Below the pieces are notes generated by a model. It made no database searches and was not told the origin of the DNA. It saw only the letters and a program-made list of their open reading frames with translations. The translations under genes were made by a program, and so were the position numbers. 64,000 bases of DNA from CAWBLP01 sp963721065. GTDB taxonomy: Bacteria > Pseudomonadota > Alphaproteobacteria > Acetobacterales > Acetobacteraceae. Location: contig CAVRHO010000002.1 of assembly GCA_963721065.1 (NCBI GenBank), positions 1,116,001 to 1,180,000 on the forward strand, in the 5' to 3' direction. Shown piece by piece: positions 29,958 to 38,583 of the stretch. Every line of letters starts with the position of its first letter. The first letter of the stretch is position 1.

Positions 29958-31099
29958 GGCGTCACCACCGGGGTCGTTGTCCCTGTTCCTTCGCGCGTCA
30001 ACTTGAACTGCTGGCGATAGTCGCCGCGCTTGAGGACGTGCTTGACCTCCTCGACGAACCAGAAGCCGTCATGCGCCCGGCCGGCACCGCGCAGGCCGAC
30101 GAGCTGGCGGGGTTCCAGCACGCGGCCATACCTGGCGCTGACCACTTCGCCCTGTGCGCTGAGCACGTCGGTCGAGCGTTCGGACTGCGCCTGCGCCTCG
30201 GCCTGTGCCGCGGCTGCGGACACGGCGCCGGAGGGGCGGTAGGTGCGGCGGCCGGCAACCTCGGTGTTGGCGAGCGCCGGCTCGGTGGCGAGCGGCGGGC
30301 GCGTCGTGGCCGGCACCGAACGCACCGGAACCGACCGGTTGGTGGTGCGGTCCTGCACTTCGCCCGAGACCGAATGCGCCTGGGATGCGTCATACTGGAA
30401 ATCGATGCGGGCGACGTTGGTGTCCGCGCCCATGTTCACGGTCAGCGCCGGCTGCGGCGCGCCGAGGCGCGGCTGCGGGCCGAAATATCCGGTGCTGGTG
30501 CCCGGGGCCGGCCCCGGAATGACGGTGAAGATGTAGCCCGCCTGGTCGGCGAGGCTCTCGAGGAAATCGAGATCGGTGCCCGATTGCGTCGTCACCCGGT
30601 CCATCGGCAACGGCACGTCCGTGGTCGGCGGCGGAATCACCATGGGCACCAGGCCGTAGCGGGCATAGCGCGCCAGCACCTGCAGCGCGATCGCGGCGGT
30701 CGGCAGGCCGGGATATTCGGCGGGGTGATCGTCCTGGTCCATTTTGAAGCGCAGGTCCTCGGCGGTGACCGCCAGCGTGCCGTCGCCCTTGCCCTGTCCG
30801 GGGTTGAGCTGCGTCTGGGTCACGATGCCGTCGAACAGCACCTTGGGAAGGACGCCCATGGTCAGCGTCAGCACGAAGCGTGCGCCGACCTTCAGCCCGG
30901 GCTGTTTCATCAGCGGGTAGTCGTCGATGTCGGCCAGGCGGGTGCCGCGCCCGGCCTTGAACTGCGCCTGCAGGCCGGAGCGGCCGCCGGTGCTTTGCGT
31001 GATCTCCACCGTGTCGATCGCGCGCAGCGCAGGCTCGGGCAGCGGCAGCGGCACACCGTGCCCGGCCAGCACGGTCATGTGGATGCCAAGCAGGTTCAT
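29954..31099 (-). CDS. gpD/gp27-like baseplate hub protein (VgrG N-terminal module)
   Basis: 381 residues corresponding to the gp27-like hub half of VgrG/Afp8. It has an N-terminal beta-barrel (PALRAIDTVEITQSTGGRSG, PLMKQPGLKVGARFVLTLTM, LFDGIVTQTQLNPGQGKGDG), the SGTDLDFLESLADQAGYIFT segment typical of gpD/gp27, and a C-terminal VSARYGRVLEPRQLVGLRG with the hub-end DGFWFVEEVKHVLKRGDYRQ. The start at 31099 (MNLLGIHMTVLAGHG) overlaps the LysM gene stop by 4 nt. Splitting hub and spike into two genes is like contractile phages and unlike fused VgrG. Confidence 0.85.
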   Translation of the reverse strand: MNLLGIHMTVLAGHGVPLPLPEPALRAIDTVEITQSTGGRSGLQAQFKAGRGTRLADIDDYPLMKQPGLKVGARFVLTLTMGVLPKVLFDGIVTQTQLNPGQGKGDGTLAVTAEDLRFKMDQDDHPAEYPGLPTAAIALQVLARYARYGLVPMVIPPPTTDVPLPMDRVTTQSGTDLDFLESLADQAGYIFTVIPGPAPGTSTGYFGPQPRLGAPQPALTVNMGADTNVARIDFQYDASQAHSVSGEVQDRTTNRSVPVRSVPATTRPPLATEPALANTEVAGRRTYRPSGAVSAAAAQAEAQAQSERSTDVLSAQGEVVSARYGRVLEPRQLVGLRGAGRAHDGFWFVEEVKHVLKRGDYRQQFKLTREGTGTTTPVVTP

Positions 31100-31392
31100 T
31101 TGTCGGGCTCGGGCAGTGGCACGGTCAGGCGGCGGCCGACCGGCGTCTCGAGATCCTCCGGATGGATCAGCCGGTGCGCATCGGCGACGCGCCACCACTG
31201 GTCGCCTTCGCCCAGCACGCGCGCGCTGAACACGTCGAGCCGGTCGCCCGGCTGTGTCGCCACGCGGGCGAGCACGGTCAGGCTGTCCGGGTCGGGCAGG
31301 AAGCGACGCTCGAGATAGCTCACCGGCTTGCCGTCCGTGCCCGGCAACTGCCGGATTCCAAGGTGGGCATAGCGGCCGTCCGGATCGTTCAT
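31096..31392 (-). CDS. Small LysM-like tail/baseplate protein
   Basis: 98 residues. The C-terminal half, DRLDVFSARVLGEGDQWWRV then ADAHRLIHPEDL and GRRLTVPLP, reads as a LysM-like module (D.L..IA...LG...W..I...N..I..P..L..G..L.IP). Such small LysM proteins sit between the tube-initiator and hub genes in contractile systems (gp53/gpX-like) and help join tube and hub. 13 nt follow the CIS-tube gene; 4 nt overlap with the hub gene. Confidence 0.8.
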   Translation of the reverse strand: MNDPDGRYAHLGIRQLPGTDGKPVSYLERRFLPDPDSLTVLARVATQPGDRLDVFSARVLGEGDQWWRVADAHRLIHPEDLETPVGRRLTVPLPEPDK

Positions 31393-31405
31393 TGCCGTTC
31401 CCTCC

Positions 31406-32056
31406 TCACAGGATTCGCGCGCCCGAGCCGAGCACGGCGTCGAGGCCCTGGACGGTTGTCTTCTTGGCGAGCACTTCCTTCGCCACCTGGTGCGCCAGAT
31501 AGAGGTGATGGCCGGGATGCGTGACGGGCAGGTCCGAATAGGTCAGCACCTTGAGGCCCAGCGAGACCTTGGCGCGGATCGGCCTGAGCGCCGGTTCGTG
31601 CGCGTCCTCGGTGACCGAATAGTCGCTGATGCGGACTGGCAGGATGCGGTGGCCGCCATAGACGAACAGGGTGAAGGGCGCCTGCGGCGGCAGCAGTTCG
31701 ATCGTGCCGATCTGCGCCAGCACCGTGTTGGCGATGACGGTTGCCGTTCTGGGCGTGATCAGCAGTTCCAGTGCGGCGAGGCGTGACAGAACACCGTCCG
31801 CGCCGTCGCCGATGCCCGCGTCGGTGCCGTCGAACTCGATATCGACCTTGATCGTTTCCACCGGCGCATCGGCGATGCGGAACGCTTCCTCGCCGGCCGC
31901 GTCGCCGCCGCCGGCGGTGCGGATCTCCATCGAGCGCTGCAAACTCGCGGGATTATACTGGAACAGGATCACCGACGGCATCGGGTCGGGCAGTGCGTAG
32001 GACACGATCGCGCCACGCAGCAGTTTGGGGTTGATCGGGGTGGTCGCGCTACTCAT
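31406..32056 (-). CDS. CIS tube-adaptor protein (Afp7-like)
   Basis: 216 residues beginning with PKLLRGAIVSYALPDPMPSV then ILFQYNPASLQRSM, the N-terminal signature of the CIS-tube family (Afp7/Pvc7-like). PPQAPFTLFVYGGHRILPVR and the later SLGLKVLTYSDLP complete it. These proteins form the first ring above the hub that adapts the threefold spike to the sixfold tube. The start overlaps the DUF4157 gene's 3' end by 8 nt. The C-terminal LysM of the family is supplied by the separate 98-residue protein downstream. Confidence 0.88.
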   Translation of the reverse strand: MSSATTPINPKLLRGAIVSYALPDPMPSVILFQYNPASLQRSMEIRTAGGGDAAGEEAFRIADAPVETIKVDIEFDGTDAGIGDGADGVLSRLAALELLITPRTATVIANTVLAQIGTIELLPPQAPFTLFVYGGHRILPVRISDYSVTEDAHEPALRPIRAKVSLGLKVLTYSDLPVTHPGHHLYLAHQVAKEVLAKKTTVQGLDAVLGSGARIL

Positions 32057-35000
32057 CCGGGCCTCGGAAGTTCATGGTCACATGCCAGTCTGTCACGCGC
32101 GGGCCGCCCTTCACCGAGTTCCAGTGCTCGTTCAGAATCTGCAGATTGCTTTGTAGTTCGTACCAGGTTTTGCGGGCGGGCTGTCGCTCGTCGTTGCCAA
32201 TCGACTGGAAGTGCTCGGAGACTGAAAAGACGTGGTCGATGTGCACGTTGCGTGGGCGAACGTAGTCGACTTCCGGATGTGGGGGGTACTCGTGATTGCG
32301 GTCCTCAACCAGGAACGCCTGCTTGGCGACATCGAGCACGTAAGGATGGTTCGGAAATCGTGCCGATGCCTCGTTCCTAAGCCGTGCGAGTTCACTGACC
32401 TTCCAGCCGCTTTCGATCGTGCTAGACCAGCGCTCCTCGTAGAAGATATCACGCCAGTCCGCACGATATTCCCTCCTGATCTCGTCGTTGACGACGTATT
32501 TGGAGGGATGGCCCAGGTCCATCAGGTTTTTCAGATTATGCTGGCGGCCAAACTCGACGGCACTGTGCAGGATCGCGTCCAGAAATGCCGCTGCCTCGGC
32601 CAGCGTCCGTTCGTGATCGTCACGCGCGGGTAAGTGCAAAGCATCGAAGTGATCCCAGCACCATTGTTGGAACTGCTCAGCCTGGCGCATGATCGCCTCC
32701 AGATCGGTGATGACCGCGGCGTCCATGTGCTTCGTTCGCGCTTCATCCAGCCCCGCCCTTGCAGCGTCGCGGATCTGATGCGGCGATACGGATGCCATCA
32801 TCAGTGTCGTGGCGTTGCCTTCGATCTTGAACGTAAGGCGGTGCGACTCCCCATCCATCGAGAATGAACGTTCCAGAAGATTGCCAGTCAGTGGTTCCCC
32901 ACCTGCAGCATTATCGGCATGGAACAGGTCGCCCAGCACAGGAGCCAGCCGACGTTCCTGCTCTTCTGCCACATGGGCCTCGCGTTCGCGCGCCGCTGGG
33001 TCCCCGGCTGCGGCCGCACGGTCAGCAATTGGGTTAAGCGCACCGAGGATTTGCCGCGCACTGGCAATATCCTGATGAATCTTCGCACGCTTCGCTTCGT
33101 CGTTCGCGTTCGCCGCGCTCGCCTCCCAGCGTGCAAAGTGGTCCTCGACTGGCATTGGATTACTGGCCAGCATCACGGTGGCGCCACCGGCCCCACCGCG
33201 CCGGATGCTGAGTACATGCGAAGGACCGCCCTCGACTGCGACTGGCACTGGTGTGCCGATTTGTGTGCTTGCATCGGCGCCTTCGGGGTGGTCACCCTGT
33301 CCGGTTTCCTGACCGCGCCGCAGGCCCAGCGAGCCCAGCATCCGGTCGATAAGGTTGTCCACCGCGCGGGCGATCGCGGCGCGCACATTGCCGATGATCT
33401 CCCGCACGCGGGCAGCGACGCCGGTGACGCCGAGCAGACTCATCAGCAGGTCGATGACGACCGGCAGCAGGTTCGCCAGAACTTCCTCGATCCGGTTCAT
33501 CGCCGGGCCGAGCACGCCGCGCGCGATGTTGGCCAGGCCCTGGATTACGGTCCGGGCGATGCCGAACAGGCGCTGCAATTGGTTGGAAACGAACTGAAAG
33601 ATGTTCCAGATCGTCATCACCAGTTGGACGATGGCGCCAACCGGGCTGAACAGGCTCGCCAGCCAGCGGATCGCGGCCATCACGACCCTTTCCAGCACGA
33701 AGTTGCGGATCGCCTCCATGATCGTGTCCTTGAGGCTTTCCAACTGGCCCATCAGCCGGTTCCACAGGCTGGACCAGCCTTCGGTCACCAGCGTCGCGAT
33801 CCAACTGAACGCGGCCTCCAGCCGCGCGACATTCTGCTCCCCGATGATCCGGGCCGCGCGCTCGCGCACGAAGTCCCAGGTCAGGCCAAGGACCTGGCGG
33901 ACAATGTCGAGCACGCCCCAGATGTCCCAGCGCTCGGGCATCTGAATGCCGCCGAGGGCGCCGGTCAGCCAGCCGATGATGCCGTCCCGCAGATGCGCCC
34001 CGAAATGGGCGGCGAACTGCCGGATGCCGCCCACCACCGCGTCGAGCAGGTTGGAGACGAACTGCCCTGGATCGTTGACGATGCTGCCGACCGCGTTGCC
34101 CGCCTGCGCGATCATTGCGTGGAACGCGGCCGGATCGATCCCCAGCAGTCCCAGGATCGCGTCCAGAACCTTCGTCAGAAGCGCGCCCCAGTCGCCGGTC
34201 ATCGCCGCTTCCAGCACGGCCAAAGCGCCGTTGACCGCGTTCTGGAACACGTCCAGCAGCGCGTTGATCGCGGCGTTCAGCGCCGCGCCGATCGCCTCGA
34301 CGGCGGCGACGAGCCTGGTGGCGATTGCATCGATCGCCGCGTTCACCGCGCTCACCGCGGCATCGATGAAGCGTGTGAGTGCGGCGGCCAGTCCGGGAAA
34401 CAGGTCGCCCAGCAGGTGGTCGATCAGGCCCTTCAGCAGTTCGCCGAACGCGGAGACCAGTGCCTGCAGCGCACTGGCGGCGGCTTCGATGATCGCGGTG
34501 ACGGCACTGACCGCCGCATCGATGATCGTCGCGACCGCCGAGCGCACGGCATCGAAGATCGCCGTGATCGCGCTGGTCAGCGCCTCAAAGGCTCGGCGGA
34601 TGAAGCTCGTCGCGCGATCCCACCACGACTGGTCCTCCGCCTCCCGCTCGGCTGCCGCGCGCCTGGACTCGGCCCTTCGTTCGCCCTCGCCCACCTTGGC
34701 CTGGCTGTCGGCCTCGGCCTTGTCATAGCGCGCATTGATTCGCGCGCGGTCGGTGCGCACCCGGTCGTCGGCCTGCGCCCGGTGGTCGGCGCGCGCGGCT
34801 TCGGCATCGGCGTTGACCTTATCGACCTCTTCCTGCTGCTTGTTGACGGTGTGCTGCCGTTCGGCCTGGATCGCCTCACGGCGGCTGACGATCGCATCCC
34901 GTTGCTGGGCGTCCGCCTGCTGTTCGGCGGCGGTCCGGTCGGTCTCGGCCTTCTGCACGGCCTGGTCGTGCGCCGCATCCCGGTTGGTTTCGGCGGCCTG

Positions 35001-36476
35001 CATCTGGTCGCGTGCGGCATCCGCGCTGGCGGCCATCGCCGGCCCCGTATCCGCGTCGAAGCGCGCCACGACTTCAGGCGGCAGCGTCATCTGGTTGAGC
35101 TGCGTGGCCCCGTCGGGGGCGGCGAGCGGCGCGGTCTCGGGTACCGGCGCCGCGACCGCAACGGAATGCTCCATTTCGCGCGGAACGATCGTCTCGGGGC
35201 CGGGACCCGTCACCACCGCATTCGCCGCCGCCTGCCGTTCACTGGCCGCTTCCGCACGGCGGGCGCGCGTGTCCGCGTCCATCTGCGCCGGGTCGTTCGC
35301 ACCTTCCAGCGGTATGTCGGCGCGGTCGGTGATGTCGGTCTGGATGCCGGGGTTGCTGGTGGAGACGTCGTCGATCTGCTCGCCAACGGCCTCCGGGCTG
35401 GCGCCGCTGCCGAAGATGCGCTCGATCCGCGGGCCGTAGCCGGGATCGGTCTGCAACGGCGGCTGATCGGGTCCGGCGGGCACGTCGATCGCCGGAGCCG
35501 CCGCTGCGGGGGTGGGCGCCGCGGTCTGCTCGCCCGGGACAACGATCGCTGCGGGTTGCGGCAGATTGCCCCGTTCGCCGCTGAGACGGGCGGAGACTTC
35601 CGGCGTTCCCGCCTCCATCTCGCTGGTGGAGCTTTCAGCGGTCTGCGCGATGCGATCGCCCAGCGTGGCGGCATTCAGCGCCTTTACCGAGGGCGCCATC
35701 TGCGCATAGGCGTCCATCGCCGCGCTCGGGCTGTCGGCGGCGGCGAGGGCGGCCTCGGCCTGGGCCTTCGCGGCATCCCGCGCGGCGGCTTCGGCGGGAT
35801 CAAGCGTGGTGTCCGGCACCGGCGCCGGTGTGAATGTCGGGGAGGTCCCACCAGCAGCGGCGTCGCTCTGGGCGCCAGGGACAGTCTGCTCCGGTCCACT
35901 CGTGCCGCCCGCAGCGGCCGGGGTTGGCTGTTGGGGCGCGGTAGGCCCCTGTGTCTGCGCCTGCGGCTGGGGGGCGGGCGCTGGTGCCGCGGCCGCGGGC
36001 GCGGCGCTGCCGGACCGGCGCAGCGCAACGACGCCGGCAGGGAGCGAATGGAGCGGCGCGGGATCGCCGGGCACTGGTTCGCCGCTTGCCAGCACGCCGG
36101 CCTCGTTCTCGACCAGGCTGCCGGCCGGGGCGGCGCGCGCAGTCTCGAGCCGGTGGAGGAAGGCCTCGGTGTCGCCCGTTGCCCGCGGCTGCTGCAACGC
36201 ATGGACGACTTCATGGGCGACAAGGTCCGGTGCGACCGTGGCGTCCGGAAGGAAGATCGCGCCGTCCACGGCCGCCCCATCGGCGCCCCGCCGCGTGAGT
36301 GCCGCCTTCACGGCGGGGCCGGCATAGACCGGCAGGTGCGCCACCTTGCCGCCGTAACGGCTGGCCATCGCGGCGCGGTGGGGCAGGGCGATGCGCTCGA
36401 CGCGTGGCGGCGCGGCATGGGCGGCGGTGGTCTTGATCCGCGCCTGGGTGCCCCGCCTGGTTCGTGCCGCGCTCAT
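32049..36476 (-). CDS. Giant eCIS DUF4157 protein with helical core and HNH-like C-terminal toxin candidate
   Basis: 1475 residues. Residues about 30-110 are the eCIS-associated DUF4157 domain with the metalloprotease-like HEVVHALQQ (His88, Glu89, His92). Residues 110-450 are Ala/Pro-rich and disordered-looking. About 450-620 is charged coiled coil (AEQQADAQQRDAI, REAIQAERQHTVNKQQEEV). About 620-1060 is a long amphipathic helical core (FGAHLRDGIIGWLTGALGGI, RWDIWGVLDIVRQVLGLTWD, VARVREIIGNVRAAI) as in other large eCIS DUF4157 proteins. Residues 1060-1475 differ in composition and end in VHIDHVFSVSEHF and LQSNLQILNEHWNSVKGG, an HNH-type pattern. ATG at 36476 overlaps the upstream stop (ATGA). 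Likely a cargo toxin; a tape-measure role for the helical core is an alternative. No adjacent immunity gene. Confidence 0.82.
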   Translation of the reverse strand: MSAARTRRGTQARIKTTAAHAAPPRVERIALPHRAAMASRYGGKVAHLPVYAGPAVKAALTRRGADGAAVDGAIFLPDATVAPDLVAHEVVHALQQPRATGDTEAFLHRLETARAAPAGSLVENEAGVLASGEPVPGDPAPLHSLPAGVVALRRSGSAAPAAAAPAPAPQPQAQTQGPTAPQQPTPAAAGGTSGPEQTVPGAQSDAAAGGTSPTFTPAPVPDTTLDPAEAAARDAAKAQAEAALAAADSPSAAMDAYAQMAPSVKALNAATLGDRIAQTAESSTSEMEAGTPEVSARLSGERGNLPQPAAIVVPGEQTAAPTPAAAAPAIDVPAGPDQPPLQTDPGYGPRIERIFGSGASPEAVGEQIDDVSTSNPGIQTDITDRADIPLEGANDPAQMDADTRARRAEAASERQAAANAVVTGPGPETIVPREMEHSVAVAAPVPETAPLAAPDGATQLNQMTLPPEVVARFDADTGPAMAASADAARDQMQAAETNRDAAHDQAVQKAETDRTAAEQQADAQQRDAIVSRREAIQAERQHTVNKQQEEVDKVNADAEAARADHRAQADDRVRTDRARINARYDKAEADSQAKVGEGERRAESRRAAAEREAEDQSWWDRATSFIRRAFEALTSAITAIFDAVRSAVATIIDAAVSAVTAIIEAAASALQALVSAFGELLKGLIDHLLGDLFPGLAAALTRFIDAAVSAVNAAIDAIATRLVAAVEAIGAALNAAINALLDVFQNAVNGALAVLEAAMTGDWGALLTKVLDAILGLLGIDPAAFHAMIAQAGNAVGSIVNDPGQFVSNLLDAVVGGIRQFAAHFGAHLRDGIIGWLTGALGGIQMPERWDIWGVLDIVRQVLGLTWDFVRERAARIIGEQNVARLEAAFSWIATLVTEGWSSLWNRLMGQLESLKDTIMEAIRNFVLERVVMAAIRWLASLFSPVGAIVQLVMTIWNIFQFVSNQLQRLFGIARTVIQGLANIARGVLGPAMNRIEEVLANLLPVVIDLLMSLLGVTGVAARVREIIGNVRAAIARAVDNLIDRMLGSLGLRRGQETGQGDHPEGADASTQIGTPVPVAVEGGPSHVLSIRRGGAGGATVMLASNPMPVEDHFARWEASAANANDEAKRAKIHQDIASARQILGALNPIADRAAAAGDPAAREREAHVAEEQERRLAPVLGDLFHADNAAGGEPLTGNLLERSFSMDGESHRLTFKIEGNATTLMMASVSPHQIRDAARAGLDEARTKHMDAAVITDLEAIMRQAEQFQQWCWDHFDALHLPARDDHERTLAEAAAFLDAILHSAVEFGRQHNLKNLMDLGHPSKYVVNDEIRREYRADWRDIFYEERWSSTIESGWKVSELARLRNEASARFPNHPYVLDVAKQAFLVEDRNHEYPPHPEVDYVRPRNVHIDHVFSVSEHFQSIGNDERQPARKTWYELQSNLQILNEHWNSVKGGPRVTDWHVTMNFRGPDE

Positions 36477-36733
36477 TCCGGCGACTGCCGAACCAGCCGC
36501 GCGCGGATTGCGCCGGCGAGCCTGCGGCCGAGCGCCTCGGGCGTCTCCTCTGCCGCGGCGTCCAGTGAAACGGTGTCCAGACGATCGCGCCAGGCGAAGC
36601 CTGCCGCGCGATCCGCCTGCCACAGCCGGGCGATTTCCAGGCGCATCGCGTCGGCCGCACGTGACGCCGCCGCGGCGTCGGGCAGCGGCAGGGCGAGATG
36701 GTCGATCGCGATGGGCGGGACGGGCGCGGTCAC
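36473..36733 (-). CDS. Small hypothetical eCIS protein
   Basis: 86 residues starting at a GTG (36733) that overlaps the ATPase stop as GTGA and ending in a 4-nt ATGA overlap with the DUF4157 gene. The sequence (IDHLALPLPDAAAASRAADA, MRLEIARLWQADRAAGFAWR, RRLAGAIRARLVRQ) is mostly amphipathic helix. I do not recognise a family. Its tight placement between ATPase and giant cargo suggests an adaptor or chaperone for that protein (inference). Confidence 0.7.
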   Translation of the reverse strand: MTAPVPPIAIDHLALPLPDAAAASRAADAMRLEIARLWQADRAAGFAWRDRLDTVSLDAAAEETPEALGRRLAGAIRARLVRQSPE

Positions 36734-38583
36734 GACCAGGCCCTTCCGTCGATCTCGGTCAGCGGGCGCCCGAGCTTGACGAGTTCCATGCGCGCCGCCG
36801 CGATGACGTCCGCCATGCCGACCGCCCGGTCCGTACCAGCCGCGCGGAATGTCGCGCCGAGCGCGATGTTGCGGATCATCGCGCCGGTCAGGGAGAGCTT
36901 TGCCAGGCGCGTGAAATCGAGTGGTTCGCGGGCAACGCCGGCGGGAAAGGCACCTTCCCACATGCGCTGGCGCTCCGGGGCGCCGGGCAGGGGAAAGCGG
37001 GCGATGAAACGCAGCCGGCGCACGAATGCGCTGTCGATCGCGTCGGGCATGTTGGTGGTCAGCACCGCGATGCCGCGGTAGTTCTCCATCTGCTGCAGCA
37101 GATAGCTGACTTCCATGTTGGCGTAGCGGTCGTGCGAATCGCGGACTTCGCTGCGCTTGCCGAACAGCGCATCGGCTTCGTCGAACAGCAGGACGCCACC
37201 GATGGTTTCGGTGAAGATGCGCCGCAGGTTGCGCTCGGTCTCGCCGATATACTTGCTGACGACGGCGGACAGTTCGACGCGGTAGAGATCCAGCCCGAGT
37301 TCACAGGCGATCGCCTCGGCCGCCATCGTCTTGCCGGTGCCGCTTGCCCCGGAAAACAGCGCGGTCACGCTCAGGCCACGCTGGCCGGAGCGACCCATCG
37401 CCCAGTCCCGCGCCACGCGGTGGTGACCGCGGCCGGCCTGCACCAGCGCTTCGAGGATCTCGCCGACCTGGTCGGGCACGATCACCTCGGCCAGGCGCAC
37501 GCGCGGCTCGATGCGTTCGACCAGGCTGTCCTCGCGCGGTCGGGCGGCTTCGCGGGCGGCGTCCCAGACCTGCTGCGGCGAACGGCTGGCCTGTCCGATG
37601 GCGTGGATCGTGCTTGCCGGCAGCGGAAAGGTGAAGGCGAGCCGTTCGGCCAGCCCGGGTTCGCCGTTGAGCGAGGCGCGCCAGAGATCAACCTGATCGT
37701 CATCGCGCGCGTTCACCGGCACGCGCAGAGCTGCGGCAGCGGCCGGGAGTGTTGCGGCGACCGCGATCACCGGCGTGCCCCAGCCGCAGACCAGCTCGAC
37801 CGGGACGGGCAGCGCGGCGCCGTCGCCGAGCAGGACCAGGCCGAGCTGGTGGATCATGGCGTCGCGCAACCAGGTGTTGCGCAGCCGGGCCAGTGTCCCG
37901 GCGTCGCGCGGGAGTGCGGCGAGCGGCAGCGCCACGGTGCGCAGCCCCACCCGGGCGAAGGCCTGGCGGGCGATGCCCATGCCGCGTTGCGGATCGTCGC
38001 AGCTCAGTTCGAGCAGCGGCGCCTGGCCGGTGCCATCCAGCGCTGCCAGCACGCGCGCGACCGCCGCCTGCGGCGCGCTCGCCACGATCCCGGCCGGGAA
38101 GGCTAGCGCGAGGGCCAGCAGGTCCTCGTCGAGCTGGACCTGGCCGTGGAGCGCCTGCAGCACCGGCTCCTCGACCCAGACCGGACGCTCGGTGAAGCGC
38201 GCGTTCGGGTCGCCCAGCGCCAGCAGCCGCGCGCGGCGCAGCGCGCCGTCGGGCCGCAGTGCGCGCCAGCCGGTTTCCGGGTTGGCGTCCTCCGCCGCGC
38301 AGACCCGCATCAGCAGGCCCAGGCTGGGCGGCCCCGCGCCGAAGCGCGCCACCAGATCGCGTGTGGGCCCGCGCAGTTCGGCGGCGGCGGCGAACAGCAG
38401 CGCGCGCAGTTCGAACGCATCGAGGGCAAAGCGCCGGGCAATCGCTTCGACCTCCCAGTGCACCGGTTCGCCCCGGGCCGGCGGCGCGCTGCCGGCAAGC
38501 GCGGCCAGGCGGGCGTCGATCGTGGCCAGCGCCTCCCCGACATCGGGCAGCGGCGGTTCCAGGTGGTGGACCGCGGCGGTCAT
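36730..38583 (-). CDS. eCIS AAA+ ATPase (Afp15/Pvc15-like)
   Basis: 617 residues. The C-terminal AAA+ module has Walker A GASGTGKT (412-419), Walker B LLFDEAD (465-471), sensor-1 Asn in LTTNMPDAID and arginine-finger region FVRRLRF. The N-terminal 400 residues hold a degenerate winged-helix/ATPase-like half common to eCIS ATPases. Afp15-type ATPases are needed for assembly or cargo handling of the particle and are a marker that separates eCIS from phage tails and from T6SS (which uses ClpV). 4-nt overlaps occur on both sides. Confidence 0.93.
   Translation of the reverse strand: MTAAVHHLEPPLPDVGEALATIDARLAALAGSAPPARGEPVHWEVEAIARRFALDAFELRALLFAAAAELRGPTRDLVARFGAGPPSLGLLMRVCAAEDANPETGWRALRPDGALRRARLLALGDPNARFTERPVWVEEPVLQALHGQVQLDEDLLALALAFPAGIVASAPQAAVARVLAALDGTGQAPLLELSCDDPQRGMGIARQAFARVGLRTVALPLAALPRDAGTLARLRNTWLRDAMIHQLGLVLLGDGAALPVPVELVCGWGTPVIAVAATLPAAAAALRVPVNARDDDQVDLWRASLNGEPGLAERLAFTFPLPASTIHAIGQASRSPQQVWDAAREAARPREDSLVERIEPRVRLAEVIVPDQVGEILEALVQAGRGHHRVARDWAMGRSGQRGLSVTALFSGASGTGKTMAAEAIACELGLDLYRVELSAVVSKYIGETERNLRRIFTETIGGVLLFDEADALFGKRSEVRDSHDRYANMEVSYLLQQMENYRGIAVLTTNMPDAIDSAFVRRLRFIARFPLPGAPERQRMWEGAFPAGVAREPLDFTRLAKLSLTGAMIRNIALGATFRAAGTDRAVGMADVIAAARMELVKLGRPLTEIDGRAWS

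Noticed and set aside
32919..36779. Very long open frame on the plus strand opposite the DUF4157 gene
   Set aside because: Sequence is His/Arg/Asp-rich without domains and mirrors the high-GC third-codon bias of the real minus-strand gene, which has recognisable domains and overlaps its neighbours correctly.
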